This document shows positions 1 through 8,945 of a stretch of 64,000 bases of DNA, in pieces. The stretch is from Methanosarcina acetivorans C2A. GTDB lineage: Archaea > Halobacteriota > Methanosarcinia > Methanosarcinales > Methanosarcinaceae. Below the pieces are notes generated by a model. The model saw only the letters and a program-made list of their open reading frames with translations. It was not told the origin of the DNA and made no database searches. Position 1 is the first letter of the stretch; the number at the start of each line of letters is the position of its first letter. The translations under genes and the position numbers were made by a program. The DNA lies in contig NC_003552.1 in assembly GCF_000007345.1 (NCBI RefSeq), positions 2,852,001-2,916,000 of the forward strand, given 5' to 3'.

Positions 1-125
1 ATAAAGATTATAACAAGCCACTTTGCGATATTCATGGATAAGCCAGCAATCCCCCTTGCACCAAAAATATATGCAATCAGCGCCAGGATTAAAAATACTA
101 TTGCAAGTCCAATCAAATCTGGTAT
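1..125 (-). CDS. UPF0391/DUF1328 small membrane protein (cut by window edge)
   Basis: The minus-strand reading gives about 41 residues beginning [18 protein letters not shown], followed by [10 protein letters not shown] and an AKWLVIIF segment. This is the usual pattern of the roughly 54-residue UPF0391 (DUF1328) two-helix membrane proteins; their function is not established. The 3' end lies outside the window. A GGGGG ribosome binding site (134-138) stands 8 bases before an ATA codon at 125-123, exactly where the family's initiator Met belongs. The next usable start is TTG at 116, 17 bases from the ribosome binding site. Either ATA/TTG initiation is used or the start codon is mutated. Family assignment is from memory of the sequence pattern. 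Confidence 0.6.
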   Translation of the reverse strand, partial: MPDLIGLAIVFLILALIAYIFGARGIAGLSMNIAKWLVIIF

Positions 126-143
126 ATTTTATTCCCCCTCTGG

Positions 144-716
144 TTGTTTAACCACTAAATTTATATTTAGATTAGAGGTATTTATAATTTAACAGTCGAA
201 TTAAATGACTTTTAAATAAGCTGGAATATTTTTGTTCATTTTTATTCCTTTTTTGGAATAAATTTACGGTATTAACATAAAAAATAATTAATCCCTGTTC
301 AATGTCAGTAAAAAAAAGTTATTCACCCCTGATTATATAGCTTAACAATACCGGACTTTGACTATACTGGACTCTGACAGTATCACGCTCTGATAGTTTT
401 TAATGCTGATAATTTTTCAAATGTCCGCGGATTTTAATAGAAAACAATTTGTAACTGTTTGCCTTTGTAAGCCAGATCCGGGTAAATTAGTTAGCAAGAA
501 AAAATTGAAAAATCAGTCAATTTTCGTAGATATGTTTCTCTAATTTCAAAACTATTCTTCGAATTAAGAGATATCACTTTTACATTATTCCGCGTTCTCC
601 GCAGAACCTGGTAACAATGGATACTTTGTTCCGCAGTTCGGACATTTCTTAAGAGCAGTTGAACTTCGCAAGTGACTGAAAAAAGAGAAAAATGGATGAA
701 AAAGCTGCCGGAAGAA
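144..716. other. Intergenic region without a supported gene
   Basis: AT-rich DNA between two minus-strand genes. It should hold the promoter of the UPF0391 gene at its left end. Short minus-strand frames near 491-772 overlap the 3' end of the DUF1015 gene and show no family pattern. I see no repeat or RNA gene here. Confidence 0.4.
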
Positions 717-1898
717 TTACTGCGTAATCCTTCTGGCTTCAATATAGTACCTTTTCTCGTTTTCCTTTCCAAGGGAAAAGGATTTTCTCGGGAGAATTCC
801 CTTCTTTTTTATGAGAGCAAAGAATTCGCTTCTCTTTAAGGCCGGGAGGAAAAAGCCAACACTTTCGGGCTCTTTACCGAGTTTCTCAACTACCTCTGGG
901 TCGTGTTCATATTCGACAGGATAAGCGTCAATAACCTCGTCAAGAGTCTCGACCTCCAGGTCGTGTTTCGGGTTATCAAATATCAGAAAGCCCCGCCTAT
1001 CTTTTGTTATAAAGCCAATTGAGTGGTTAGTATCTGAAGGCCAGATTGAATCCCGGGCTGAAGATTCTACAATCCTTGCATTGAACTTTTGTAGCAGTTC
1101 TTCAGGATCGACCCCTCGTACAAGCCTGTGAATAGGCTCAAAGGTAAGTCCCGGGTCATGGAGGTTTACAAGCTCGACAAGGGCATATCTGGCCGGGTAG
1201 TTATCCGGTACCGTTCCCTTAATTTTCTCCCAGAAACTCTTTGCTGCAGCAAGGCTGTGGTTTCCGTCCCCGACAAGGAGAGTTCCAAGCGCCTGAATTC
1301 TCTCGGAAATCCTCTCAATTGTCTTTTTGTCGCTGATCTTAAAGCCTCTGATATGACCGCCATCTTCCATCAGGTCAAAATCATAAACTTTATTTTCCTC
1401 ATAAACCGGATTAGCTGTACTTCCGGGAAGAACGGAAAAGTCCGGGTCATCATATAAAACAAGGACGTGTGTAAGTTCGAGTTCGGCATTTTCTCTTATC
1501 AGAACCCTTGCAGGAAGCCTTTCTTTGATTGTTTTTTCAGTTGGCCTGACGAAGGATTCGGATCCGTCATACTCATATCCTTCCAGATCGATTGCGACAA
1601 CAAGCCCTGTCCTTTCGCTCCCCGGGACAGCACGCTTTACAAGAATAAAGCAGGGACCGTGATCAACAAGAAAAGTCCTGTAATTGCGCATCGCTTCATG
1701 AATCTTATTTACTCTATTTTCATCTAAAGGGAGATAGATTTCAGGATAAATCAAATTGAGAGTGGAAGGGGTATCTCCAACAAATTCTTCTACTCTTGTC
1801 CAGTACTCCATATCCTGAGTATGCTGGTCACAGGCAATCACTGCCCATTCTTTCCAGTTAGCCTCTGGAAGAAGAATGTGAGGAACGTGCAATATCAT
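717..1898 (-). CDS. DUF1015 family protein
   Basis: A 393-residue protein that matches the DUF1015 (COG4198) family over its whole length. Recognisable blocks are VIACDQHTQDMEYW near residue 20, a QALGTLLVGDGNHSLAAA block near residue 210, and an ARYALVELVNLHDPGLTFEPIHRLV-type stretch around residue 240, given here only as a family cue. The length is normal for the family and there is no signal peptide or membrane segment, so it should be cytoplasmic. The biochemical role of DUF1015 is not known to me. The gene starts at ATG 1898 with no strong ribosome binding site, which suggests a leaderless or weakly led transcript. It stands alone between two minus-strand genes. Confidence 0.85.
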   Translation of the reverse strand: MILHVPHILLPEANWKEWAVIACDQHTQDMEYWTRVEEFVGDTPSTLNLIYPEIYLPLDENRVNKIHEAMRNYRTFLVDHGPCFILVKRAVPGSERTGLVVAIDLEGYEYDGSESFVRPTEKTIKERLPARVLIRENAELELTHVLVLYDDPDFSVLPGSTANPVYEENKVYDFDLMEDGGHIRGFKISDKKTIERISERIQALGTLLVGDGNHSLAAAKSFWEKIKGTVPDNYPARYALVELVNLHDPGLTFEPIHRLVRGVDPEELLQKFNARIVESSARDSIWPSDTNHSIGFITKDRRGFLIFDNPKHDLEVETLDEVIDAYPVEYEHDPEVVEKLGKEPESVGFFLPALKRSEFFALIKKKGILPRKSFSLGKENEKRYYIEARRITQ

Positions 1899-2166
1899 GG
1901 TTAATAAAAAAATAGAGAGGAGATATAAAGATTTCTAAACTCTTTATCTGAAAACTTCTCCGGGCAGATGCTCTAAGTAGAGAGTCCTGACTCAAATCCC
2001 GGGTATAGCTAGTGTTTCTGTTTCCATTTGCCGCACACGGACGGGTTCAGATGGCGTGAAGGCTGTGAAATATGATGGATTTTCTACTCAAATTGCCCCG
2101 GAAAAAACAAAAGATTCTCATTACTCCTCAACCAAAAACGAAAATAGGAATGAAAAGAGCATTTCC

Positions 2167-3540
2167 TTATTTTACGACTTCATACCCTGCGTTCTTCCAC
2201 GCAACCATGCTTCCAAGGACATTGTATATTTTCCTGTAACCGTGCTTTTTCAAAACCGAAGCCGCTATATTGGAACGCCGGGCACTGCCGCAATAGACAA
2301 CTATCGGACAATCTTTTGGAATTTCGTCCAGGTTCTCTTCCACATGTCCTACATATATGTGTCTGGCTCCTTCTATGTGTCCTTCTTCCCACTCCTCGTT
2401 GCTCCTTACATCCAGAATTACAATTTCCTCGTCTTTTTCAAGTTTGGATTTCAGGTCATGGACGGACAGGAGATTAAAACCGTCAATTTGCAGGGCTTCC
2501 ATATACCAGGCTGCAATTCCGCCGTTCAGAAAACCTCTCATATTGTCGTAACCCAGTCGGACCAGGTACCTGACAGCAGTTTCCAGCTGCTCTTTTTCCT
2601 CCAATACAAGAAGTATGGGTTTATCATAGGGGAGCATCCAGCCGGCAAAAGAGGGCAGGCCTTCCAGCCAGATGCTGTAAGAACCCTTAATAAGCGCCCC
2701 GCCAAACGAGTGGGGCATTCGGGTATCTACAACCACTGCTCCTTTCTCCATCTCGGCTTTAAACTCATCCGGAGAAAGCAGCTTCGGAATTGGCAGGCTC
2801 TGCAAGAGAGGAGGGCCCTGCAGATTATACTGCTCCATTTTCTTAAAGTATGGCGGAAATTCAAGCTTTTCTTCAAGCTTGAACTTTACAAACTCTTCTT
2901 TTTCAGTCTTCTTTAAAACAGGGTTCTGGACTTTTTCCAGCCCCAGTGTACTATATTCCCTATTGGAGATCGCGCCTCCGCAAAGTGAACCCGCTCCATG
3001 TGCAGGGCAGAGTATTACTCCGTCTCCAAGTGGGAGTATTTTGTTAAAAATGCTATCGTAAAGGTTTGCTGCCAGCCTGGGAACTTCTTCCGGGCCATAA
3101 AGATCGGTCCTTCCCACATCTCCAACAAACAGAGCATCGCCTGTAAAAACCATTATCGGTTCTTTGCCGGCATCAGGATCTGTGAGAACATAGGACATGC
3201 TTTCGTCGGTATGTCCAGGAGTATGCAAAGCGGTCAGTTTCAATGCCCCAAAAATGAATTCTTGCCTATCTTTTTTTAGAATGTTTCCGTATTTGAAATC
3301 TACTCCAGAACCGTGATAAATCCCTGCATCCGTGAGTTTTTCCAGTTCAAGAGAGCCTATTATATAGTCTTCGTTCCGATGGGTCTCAAAGATGTATTTT
3401 ATTTTCATTCCCTTGCTTCTGGCAAGATCGAAATAAACCTGACAGTCCCTTCGAGGATCGATAACAATGGCTTCATCTCCCGAACCGATGAGGTAGGAAA
3501 GATGAGCCAGCCCCTCAGACTTAATCCGCTCAAATATCAT
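2167..3540 (-). CDS. Metallo-beta-lactamase fold protein with two rhodanese domains (persulfide dioxygenase-like)
   Basis: 457 residues with an N-terminal metallo-beta-lactamase domain (about 1-235) and two rhodanese domains (about 255-350 and 360-457). Fusions of this kind belong to the ETHE1/persulfide dioxygenase group that oxidises glutathione or other persulfides. The classic HxHxDH metal motif is changed to HRNEDY (ETHRNEDYIIGS), but LHTPGHTDES and FTGDALF are intact. The three mono-iron ligands of ETHE1 (first His, later His, Asp) are therefore retained, while a second metal site would be lost. The second rhodanese has the active-site Cys (VVYCGSARRS). The first has no Cys at that place (ILLVLEEK) and is probably structural. 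Starts at ATG 3540 behind an AGAGGG site. Role in sulfur transfer or sulfide handling is inferred. Confidence 0.85.
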   Translation of the reverse strand: MIFERIKSEGLAHLSYLIGSGDEAIVIDPRRDCQVYFDLARSKGMKIKYIFETHRNEDYIIGSLELEKLTDAGIYHGSGVDFKYGNILKKDRQEFIFGALKLTALHTPGHTDESMSYVLTDPDAGKEPIMVFTGDALFVGDVGRTDLYGPEEVPRLAANLYDSIFNKILPLGDGVILCPAHGAGSLCGGAISNREYSTLGLEKVQNPVLKKTEKEEFVKFKLEEKLEFPPYFKKMEQYNLQGPPLLQSLPIPKLLSPDEFKAEMEKGAVVVDTRMPHSFGGALIKGSYSIWLEGLPSFAGWMLPYDKPILLVLEEKEQLETAVRYLVRLGYDNMRGFLNGGIAAWYMEALQIDGFNLLSVHDLKSKLEKDEEIVILDVRSNEEWEEGHIEGARHIYVGHVEENLDEIPKDCPIVVYCGSARRSNIAASVLKKHGYRKIYNVLGSMVAWKNAGYEVVK

Positions 3541-3787
3541 GTTTAACCCTCTGACTAAATTACAGAGTTTGATTTCCCCTTTACAGAGTTTAATTTCTCC
3601 TATTCAATGTATAACTGCATGTTTCATATGGCTTTCTCAGAAAAGGGACTGATAGACAAAGAACTTTCAAAAATCGAGGTAATTCACGGAACGAAGAGAA
3701 AGTTCTTTGAATATCCGGTCAATATGATTTAAAAAGGGGGGTTATTAACTCAAAAATATCGGATTTTCTAAATGGATACTGAACGGC

Positions 3788-4351
3788 TTGCTTTCCTTTG
3801 CTCTCCGGACAGGCAGGATTCTCGCAAAAATGCTTGACATCTGCTTTCTTCCGAAGCTTATGGACCTCTTCTGGCAGACAATAAAACCCGGCACAAGAAA
3901 GTTAACTACACTTGAGGAGCAGGAAGCCCGAATCGTATTTGGAGACAGCATCAATTACCGGCAGGTGCGCATCGATGAACATTCTCTAATTGCCTGGACC
4001 GGGGCAAAGATAAAAAATAGTTCGGGTATGGGGGTTGCCACTTTTCATACAATCAATTTCAATAAAAAGATTAAAACTGCTGCAGTCAATTCGGACATGA
4101 AGTGGCTTATTCATGAATTAGCCCACGTTTCACAGATGGAACATATCGGTTCTAAATATCTGATCGAAGCATTTTATGCCCAGGCAACAGAAGGATATGG
4201 ATACACTCCAGGGGAAAAGCCTCATTTCTGTGACTATAACCGCGAACAACAGGCTTCGATTGCTGCAGACTATTATAGCGCACGTATTTCGGGCAATTCA
4301 ACAACCCTCTATGAGATGTATATTGGAGAACTTCAGGCAGGAGAGTTTTAA
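3788..4351 (+). CDS. Zincin-like protein with HELAH motif (DUF4157-like)
   Basis: About 187 residues. The centre holds WLIHELAHVSQMEHIGS (about residues 106-122), an HExxH zinc-protease signature, preceded by ARIVFGDSINYRQVRI, a block often seen ahead of such domains in proteins of the DUF4157/eCIS-core or Vgr-associated type. Whether it is an active peptidase is unknown. No signal peptide is visible, though residues 1-30 are hydrophobic. The start is unclear. The open frame begins near 3749 with no ATG before 3830, TTG 3788 is the longest common-type start, and the GGGGGG site at 3736-3741 is about 47 bases away. An out-of-frame ATG lies at 3772, so the 5' end may carry a frameshift. Confidence 0.6.
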   Translation: MLSFALRTGRILAKMLDICFLPKLMDLFWQTIKPGTRKLTTLEEQEARIVFGDSINYRQVRIDEHSLIAWTGAKIKNSSGMGVATFHTINFNKKIKTAAVNSDMKWLIHELAHVSQMEHIGSKYLIEAFYAQATEGYGYTPGEKPHFCDYNREQQASIAADYYSARISGNSTTLYEMYIGELQAGEF

Positions 4352-5148
4352 ACGCAGGAGGGCAATCTTGCAGACAAGCTGACGGTGGCGTTTATGTTTC
4401 CCTGTGAATTGAAAACCGTCTCCCGGATGAGAAAAAGCATTCTCTCGGTTCTGGGGTTATTTACTTCAATATTTGCCTCTTTAATTGTATTGTCGCTGTG
4501 TAAAGGCTTTTTATCTGATTGGCAGGCTGTTCCAGGCCTTTTGCAGCTGCAGGCGGCAGCGGAAATGGCACCCTAACCTGCCTGACCGGCATGGAAAGAC
4601 TGTTTTTCCACTTTAGCCGAACCGAGCCGTTAGCCCTTGCAGAAGACTCTCTGTATCCGGTTTTCAGGTATTTTTTGATTTTTCAAAGTGCGTAAGTTCT
4701 ATAATTGATGTGTGCCCGCATATAAAATACTTGCTACTTTGACAAATCTTTGTGGCTTAATCGGAAAAATTTTAAAATTAAAGTATGTAAAAGGATTTTT
4801 GGCTGGATTAAACTATGAGATTTTTTCATTAAGACTGGTGAAGAGATCCAAAAAAAGTGAGTATCAGATTTCCAATAGATTTCCAATAGATTTCCAATAG
4901 ATTTCCAACAGATTTTAGCCCTGTAAGGATGCTAAAGTTGTGTTATTGTATAAGATACTTGTTTTTACACTATTGACCTTGAACCTCGATCCTTGAATTA
5001 TTGATCCCCGGATTTGTACTTATTCTTTACATCATTTTAATGGGGTCTTCTGAGAATATCTGCCCGGGATAAATTGCTTCACATAAGTATTCACATATAA
5101 TATTCAGGTATATCAGTGAAGAGAGCGTCGATTCACTTTGAGGTACTG
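4352..5148. other. Non-coding stretch between the zincin-like gene and the IS1-type fragment
   Basis: No convincing gene. A 63-codon frame at 4385-4576 with a hydrophobic stretch has no ribosome binding site and no family pattern. The only structured feature is the 11-base tandem repeat listed separately at 4866-4915. Confidence 0.35.
4866..4915 (+). repeat. 11-bp tandem repeat, about 4.5 copies
   Basis: The unit AGATTTCCAAT is repeated head to tail, the last copy reading AGATTTCCAAC. It lies in non-coding DNA and is likely a simple slippage repeat. Confidence 0.85.
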
Positions 5149-5580
5149 TTACCCGCTTCGAAGTGACTTTCGGGAAGCATTTTTTTTCTTTTCTAAAAGC
5201 ACCCATAACTTTTCACATTCAACATCTGTAAGCCCTATCTGATTGACCAGATACTCTTCTGTTTTTTCATTTTTTACCGTATCTTTTAGCAGATTACTTA
5301 CGGTATCCCTGTGGTGCCCGGTTATCCTCTCAATACTTCGTATCCCATTTTTTTCAAGGAAAAGCCGATATATCAGCGCGATTTTATCACTTGGCAGATG
5401 TTTGCGGTAAACAGCTGTACCAATCGTATCCATGAAAAATTTTTCGCAATGCTTGCAATAGTATCTCTGGTGGCCGGTCCTATATTTGCCACGTTTTATT
5501 ATGGCTTTTCCTTCCTCCTTGAGATAATATTTACATTCTGGGTTTGGACAGACAACTTCATCTGTTTTTCTGGTCATCAA
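5149..5580 (-). pseudogene. Orphan IS1-type transposase N-terminal part (zinc ribbon, InsA-like)
   Basis: 143 residues. It starts with a zinc ribbon (VVCPNPECKYY ... RYYCKHCEKFF, residues about 9-52), followed by a helix-turn-helix region (GIRSIERITGHHRDTVSNLL, about 78-97). That is the arrangement of InsA-like proteins and of the N-terminal half of IS1-family transposases. The frame then reads CEKLWVLLEKKKNASRKS and stops, where IS1 transposases normally continue into the catalytic DDE domain after a VDELW...KKK stretch. No DDE segment is visible downstream (below 5149) and no terminal inverted repeats were found. I read it as a remnant that may still make a DNA-binding protein. Confidence 0.7.
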
Positions 5581-6394
5581 TTTTCCTCCCTGAGTCCCGA
5601 TTTAATCAACTGATCCATTGTATATTTCCACAAATTTATAAATCTGGACACAAGATTCAGTGTGATTTTGTGGACTGATTTAATTTAATTAATAAGTTAT
5701 CGATCTATTGATATATCTATTTTACTTATTGCGACGTCTACCTGAAATAGATTTCTGAAAACTCAAACCCTCTCACAACTGAAAAAAAAGTAAAAATTTG
5801 TAAAAAATATTTTTAATGAAATCCCTTGCGTTCGGTTTCGCGGATCTCCTTTAAATAGTTTGAATTTCTGGTACATCACCTGGAAGCTAAAGTGGTATCA
5901 AAATGAATAAAATCTTCTTTCCTCCCATAAAGGAGTACCTTCAATGGGTTCAGAATTCCTGTTCCATTTGATCCTGAAATCCAAAGCAGACCTTAGAGTT
6001 ATTCAAAGGTGTCAATTGAATGCGAATTCAAGTTAATGCAGTAGTTACACCGGCAAAACGATCCGCATATATCTTCATAAAAAAAGTTTAAAAAAACATA
6101 AGCTTAAAAACGAGAGATATCGCGGCAGATTTAATTTCAATATACATGGAGTTTAATGTAAGCCAGGGAAAGGATCTTTAGCATAGGGCACGGCAGAGTT
6201 TAGCATGAAAATGTTTCCGGGATTTTTCATTTGTTTGTGCCTGTTATTCGAAGAATCTCATATTTACTTATTGTACAATTTATGGTAGAATATGTAGAAT
6301 ATTAATATGCAATTAAATTTATTAATATTCAGTGTTGCTTTCAGTATACGAGTTAAAGAAAAGGACTGGACTCAGTTTTCAGTAAGGGAGATAC
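5581..6394. other. 814-bp non-coding region
   Basis: AT-rich DNA upstream of the 313-residue gene. A short frame near 5902 (MNKIFFPPIKEYLQWVQ then stop) may be a scrap of a lost gene. No RNA gene or repeat was recognised. It probably carries the promoter for the gene at 6395 in its last 100 bases. Confidence 0.3.
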
Positions 6395-7336
6395 ATGATG
6401 TTTACTGTTGAAACAAGCGGACTCAAAGGGATAACGAGCTTTACCACTTATGATAATGGTGAACTGCATGAGTGCAAGCTTAATGAGTATAATTTGATCC
6501 GCACAAAATACGGTGACCTTGTCCCGCAGTACGGCGACCCCGGGATAAGGCGAAAGCAGCTAAAAGCTATGTCTTTCTACAAAAGCGGGAAAATCAAAAA
6601 CGTTTCTCTGGAGCAGCAAACTGAAATAAACACATCAATAGGCACATTCCCTGCAGAACTGGTCACTTTTTTTGAAAGCGGCTCTCTCAATAGTCTGTTC
6701 CCCTTAAACGGGCAGATAAGCGGTTTTTGGTCGGAAGAAGAGGAGGGTGTCCTGGCACAGAAATATGATTTTACCTTCCCGTTCGGGAGTTTCAGTACAA
6801 AAATAATTGGTCTGCGTTTTTATCCGGACGGAAAAGTCAGAAGCCTGATCCTGTGGCCTACCGAAAGAATCACAATAGACACCCCGGCAGGAAAAATTCC
6901 CATCCGAACAGGGTTCAAGATGTATGAAGACGGCAGAATAGAATCCGTAGAACCGGCAAAACCGATTCCCGTAGAAACTCCTATCGGTCTGATCAATGCG
7001 TATGATGCAACTGCACTGGGTATCGATGCTGATACAAATTCCCTGGGTTTTGACCGAAACGGCAGGTTAACCGCCCTTTCTACTTTCGATATCATCTCAG
7101 TCAAAACAGGCAGCGGTGAAAAGAGAGTCACCTTCCCGAAACTGAAGCCGGGCCTGACGGATGACTATGAAAAAGTGCCGATAAAACTGCGCTTTGGAGA
7201 AGATTCCGTAACCATCGATGACGGCAAGCAAACAAACGAATACAGGATCTCTGATACTACGTTCAAAATAACAGGTGGAGACTATACGGAAACAACAAGT
7301 TGCGACGATTGTTCGCAATGTAAGATTTGTTTTTAA
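6395..7336 (+). CDS. Conserved hypothetical protein with MORN-like strand repeats and a Cys-rich tail
   Basis: 313 residues, no signal peptide. The body is built of repeated short beta-hairpin units around phrases such as FYKSGKIKNVSL, FFESGSLNSLFPL, FYPDGKVRSLIL, MYEDGRIESVEP and FDRNGRLTALS. These resemble antitoxin-type or MORN-like 'G-x-hydrophobic' strand repeats alternating with ETPIG/DTPAGK turns. The last 12 residues contain four cysteines (CDDCSQCKIC), a likely metal site. The start ATG 6395 follows a GGGAGA site about 6 bases upstream. I do not know a function. It stands alone, with long non-coding DNA on both sides, which suggests its own promoter. Confidence 0.75.
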   Translation: MMFTVETSGLKGITSFTTYDNGELHECKLNEYNLIRTKYGDLVPQYGDPGIRRKQLKAMSFYKSGKIKNVSLEQQTEINTSIGTFPAELVTFFESGSLNSLFPLNGQISGFWSEEEEGVLAQKYDFTFPFGSFSTKIIGLRFYPDGKVRSLILWPTERITIDTPAGKIPIRTGFKMYEDGRIESVEPAKPIPVETPIGLINAYDATALGIDADTNSLGFDRNGRLTALSTFDIISVKTGSGEKRVTFPKLKPGLTDDYEKVPIKLRFGEDSVTIDDGKQTNEYRISDTTFKITGGDYTETTSCDDCSQCKICF

Positions 7337-7997
7337 CTTTATTTTGCTGCGTTTTTGAATTGGTGTAGTTCTGAAAAAACTATTCAATTCATTTCCATTT
7401 TTTCTTTAGCATCTGATTTTAATTCGTTTTTGGACGAATTCAAAAAGAAAAGCGGAGCAGACAGACTCTCTAGCTGGATAGAATCATGAAAAATAGGTAT
7501 TTCTAGGACATGAAATTAAAGAAATATCATGCCTGAGAGTTGCGATCTTAGCAGCAACACCGAGCTTAAATCAAGTTTTGAGATAAGCTCACAATTATAT
7601 TTTTTTCCTTTCGAGTAGTCTGCTCATACATGGTCCGATGCCGGCTTTGAAATTTTTGATCCAAAGGGATGTTTTGATACAATACAATTTTTTGTAGAAT
7701 TAATTTTAAGTAACTATAATACTACTATAATTTGAACTGGAAGAGATAGAGAAATAATCTCAGTTCAACTGCTTAAGTCTTATCATAACCGAAAATGGGG
7801 GTATGAAATGGAACACGAACTAGAAGAAGTTGAGAGAGATTTCATAGAATTTAGGAAAGAAATGGGTGAGTACTAACGATTGAGCAATCGTTAATGATGC
7901 GAATAAGAACTGCCTGGAAGATATTAGTTCCTGTGTTCGGGGGACATGGGAAGGAAACACAATTCTTTTGGGCTTTTCTCCAATCTTTTTTAATGTG
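7337..7997. other. Non-coding region upstream of yjbQ remnant
   Basis: About 660 bases without a supportable gene. A 22-codon frame at 7808-7876 (beginning MEHELEEVERDF) ends early and could be a scrap of a lost gene. Confidence 0.3.
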
Positions 7998-8070
7998 TTC
8001 TTATACATAAACTTCGATCGAATTGAAAAGGTAAGAAAATTTAGATGATGTTGATTTCCAGATTATCTCA
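7998..8070 (+). pseudogene. Decayed 3' fragment of a yjbQ-like gene
   Basis: The stretch reads TTATACATAAACTTCGATCG, then AATTGAAAAGGTAAGAAAA, then a degenerate CAGATTATC. This lines up with the end of the intact yjbQ-like gene (about 8542-8606: GTATACATAAATTTTGACAGG, ATTGAAAAGGTAAGAAAA, CAGATTATC). It encodes a broken version of IVYINFDRIEKVRKI. It sits about 120 bases before the intact copy, so it is the remnant of a tandem duplication. Confidence 0.65.
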
Positions 8071-8191
8071 TGGCTTTTTTGAGAGTTGTCGGTCCATAGG
8101 CTGATCTATGGGCTGGTTTATGAGTTAGTCTACAGGTACTACTTTTCAGGGATTGCAAGGATATATTAATCTGGCCTGCTAATATCGTTTT

Positions 8192-8614
8192 ATGCCTGTA
8201 GAAACAAGAGTAATTACAGTTACTGGAAAAGAAGACTGCGGAATTGTTGATATCACTGAAATGGTATCAGAGGAAGTCAAAAATTCAAAAATAAGAAACG
8301 GGACAGTTACGGTCTTCTGCATTGGGTCAACCGGAGCAATAAGCACAATGGAATTCGAGTCAAACCTTTCAAAAGACATTTCAGAAATGCTGGAAGAACT
8401 GATCCCTCTGAATAAGGACTATCATCACCACAAGACCTGGGGCGATTACAACGGCGGCTCTCATTTAAGATCATTCCTCGTCGGCCCGAGCCTTACTGTT
8501 CCTTTTATTGAAAAAGAATTGACACTTGGAACCTGGCAGCAGATTGTATACATAAATTTTGACAGGATTGAAAAGGTAAGAAAAATCGTGCTGCAGATTA
8601 TCGGGGACTTTTAA
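8192..8614 (+). CDS. yjbQ: YjbQ/UPF0047 family protein
   Basis: 140 residues covering the whole UPF0047 (YjbQ) fold. Characteristic pieces are GTVTVFCIGSTGAIS (residues about 43-57), the KDYHHHKTWGDYNGGSHLRS block (about 76-95, conserved His/Asp/Asn/Ser residues) and the C-terminal TWQQIVYINFDRI. Bacterial members have been described as having a secondary thiamine-phosphate synthase activity; the physiological role in archaea is unclear. The start ATG 8192 has no ribosome binding site and may be leaderless. The mRNA likely ends in the pyrimidine-rich tract downstream. Confidence 0.85.
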   Translation: MPVETRVITVTGKEDCGIVDITEMVSEEVKNSKIRNGTVTVFCIGSTGAISTMEFESNLSKDISEMLEELIPLNKDYHHHKTWGDYNGGSHLRSFLVGPSLTVPFIEKELTLGTWQQIVYINFDRIEKVRKIVLQIIGDF

Positions 8615-8665
8615 AAAGGCTTTGTTTTAAAAGAGCTTTATTTCTTGCTTGCTTCTTCATCTTCA

Positions 8666-8732
8666 CTTTTTATCTTCACCTTTTATTTTCACCTTTTATT
8701 TTCACCTTTTATTTTCACCTTTTACTTTTATC
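8666..8732 (+). repeat. 13-bp pyrimidine-rich tandem repeat downstream of yjbQ
   Basis: Repeats of TTTTATTTTCACC, three to four copies with small changes, start about 50 bases after the yjbQ stop codon. Runs of T in this place could serve as an archaeal terminator. A similar pyrimidine tract occurs at 17459-17522. Confidence 0.7.
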
Positions 8733-8945
8733 TTTTCTCTCTTTTTTGACTTGTTAAAGTTCTGGCAGAAAAATATTTGGTTTGAATGCCAAACTTAGGG
8801 AAATTGGAGGTAAACAAGTAGTTTTATAACTTCTCCTGCAAAATTTCGATCAAGTATGTTAAATTTTCGATTCGCTTTAAATAATGCCATCTACATATTT
8901 GTGGTGAGGGATTATTATTACTAGGGAAATATATGGGGTATGTGA

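Noticed and set aside
491-772. 93-codon minus-strand frame
   Set aside because: Overlaps the 3' end of the DUF1015 gene, has no ribosome binding site and no family pattern.
2056-2916. 286-codon plus-strand frame
   Set aside because: It lies antisense to the metallo-beta-lactamase/rhodanese gene, whose domains are clear.
3628-3732. 34-codon frame starting MAFSEKGLIDKELSK
   Set aside because: Looks coding-like but is very short, has no ribosome binding site and no recognised family; perhaps a gene scrap.
4385-4576. 63-codon hydrophobic frame
   Set aside because: No ribosome binding site, no family and unusual composition for a membrane protein of this genome.
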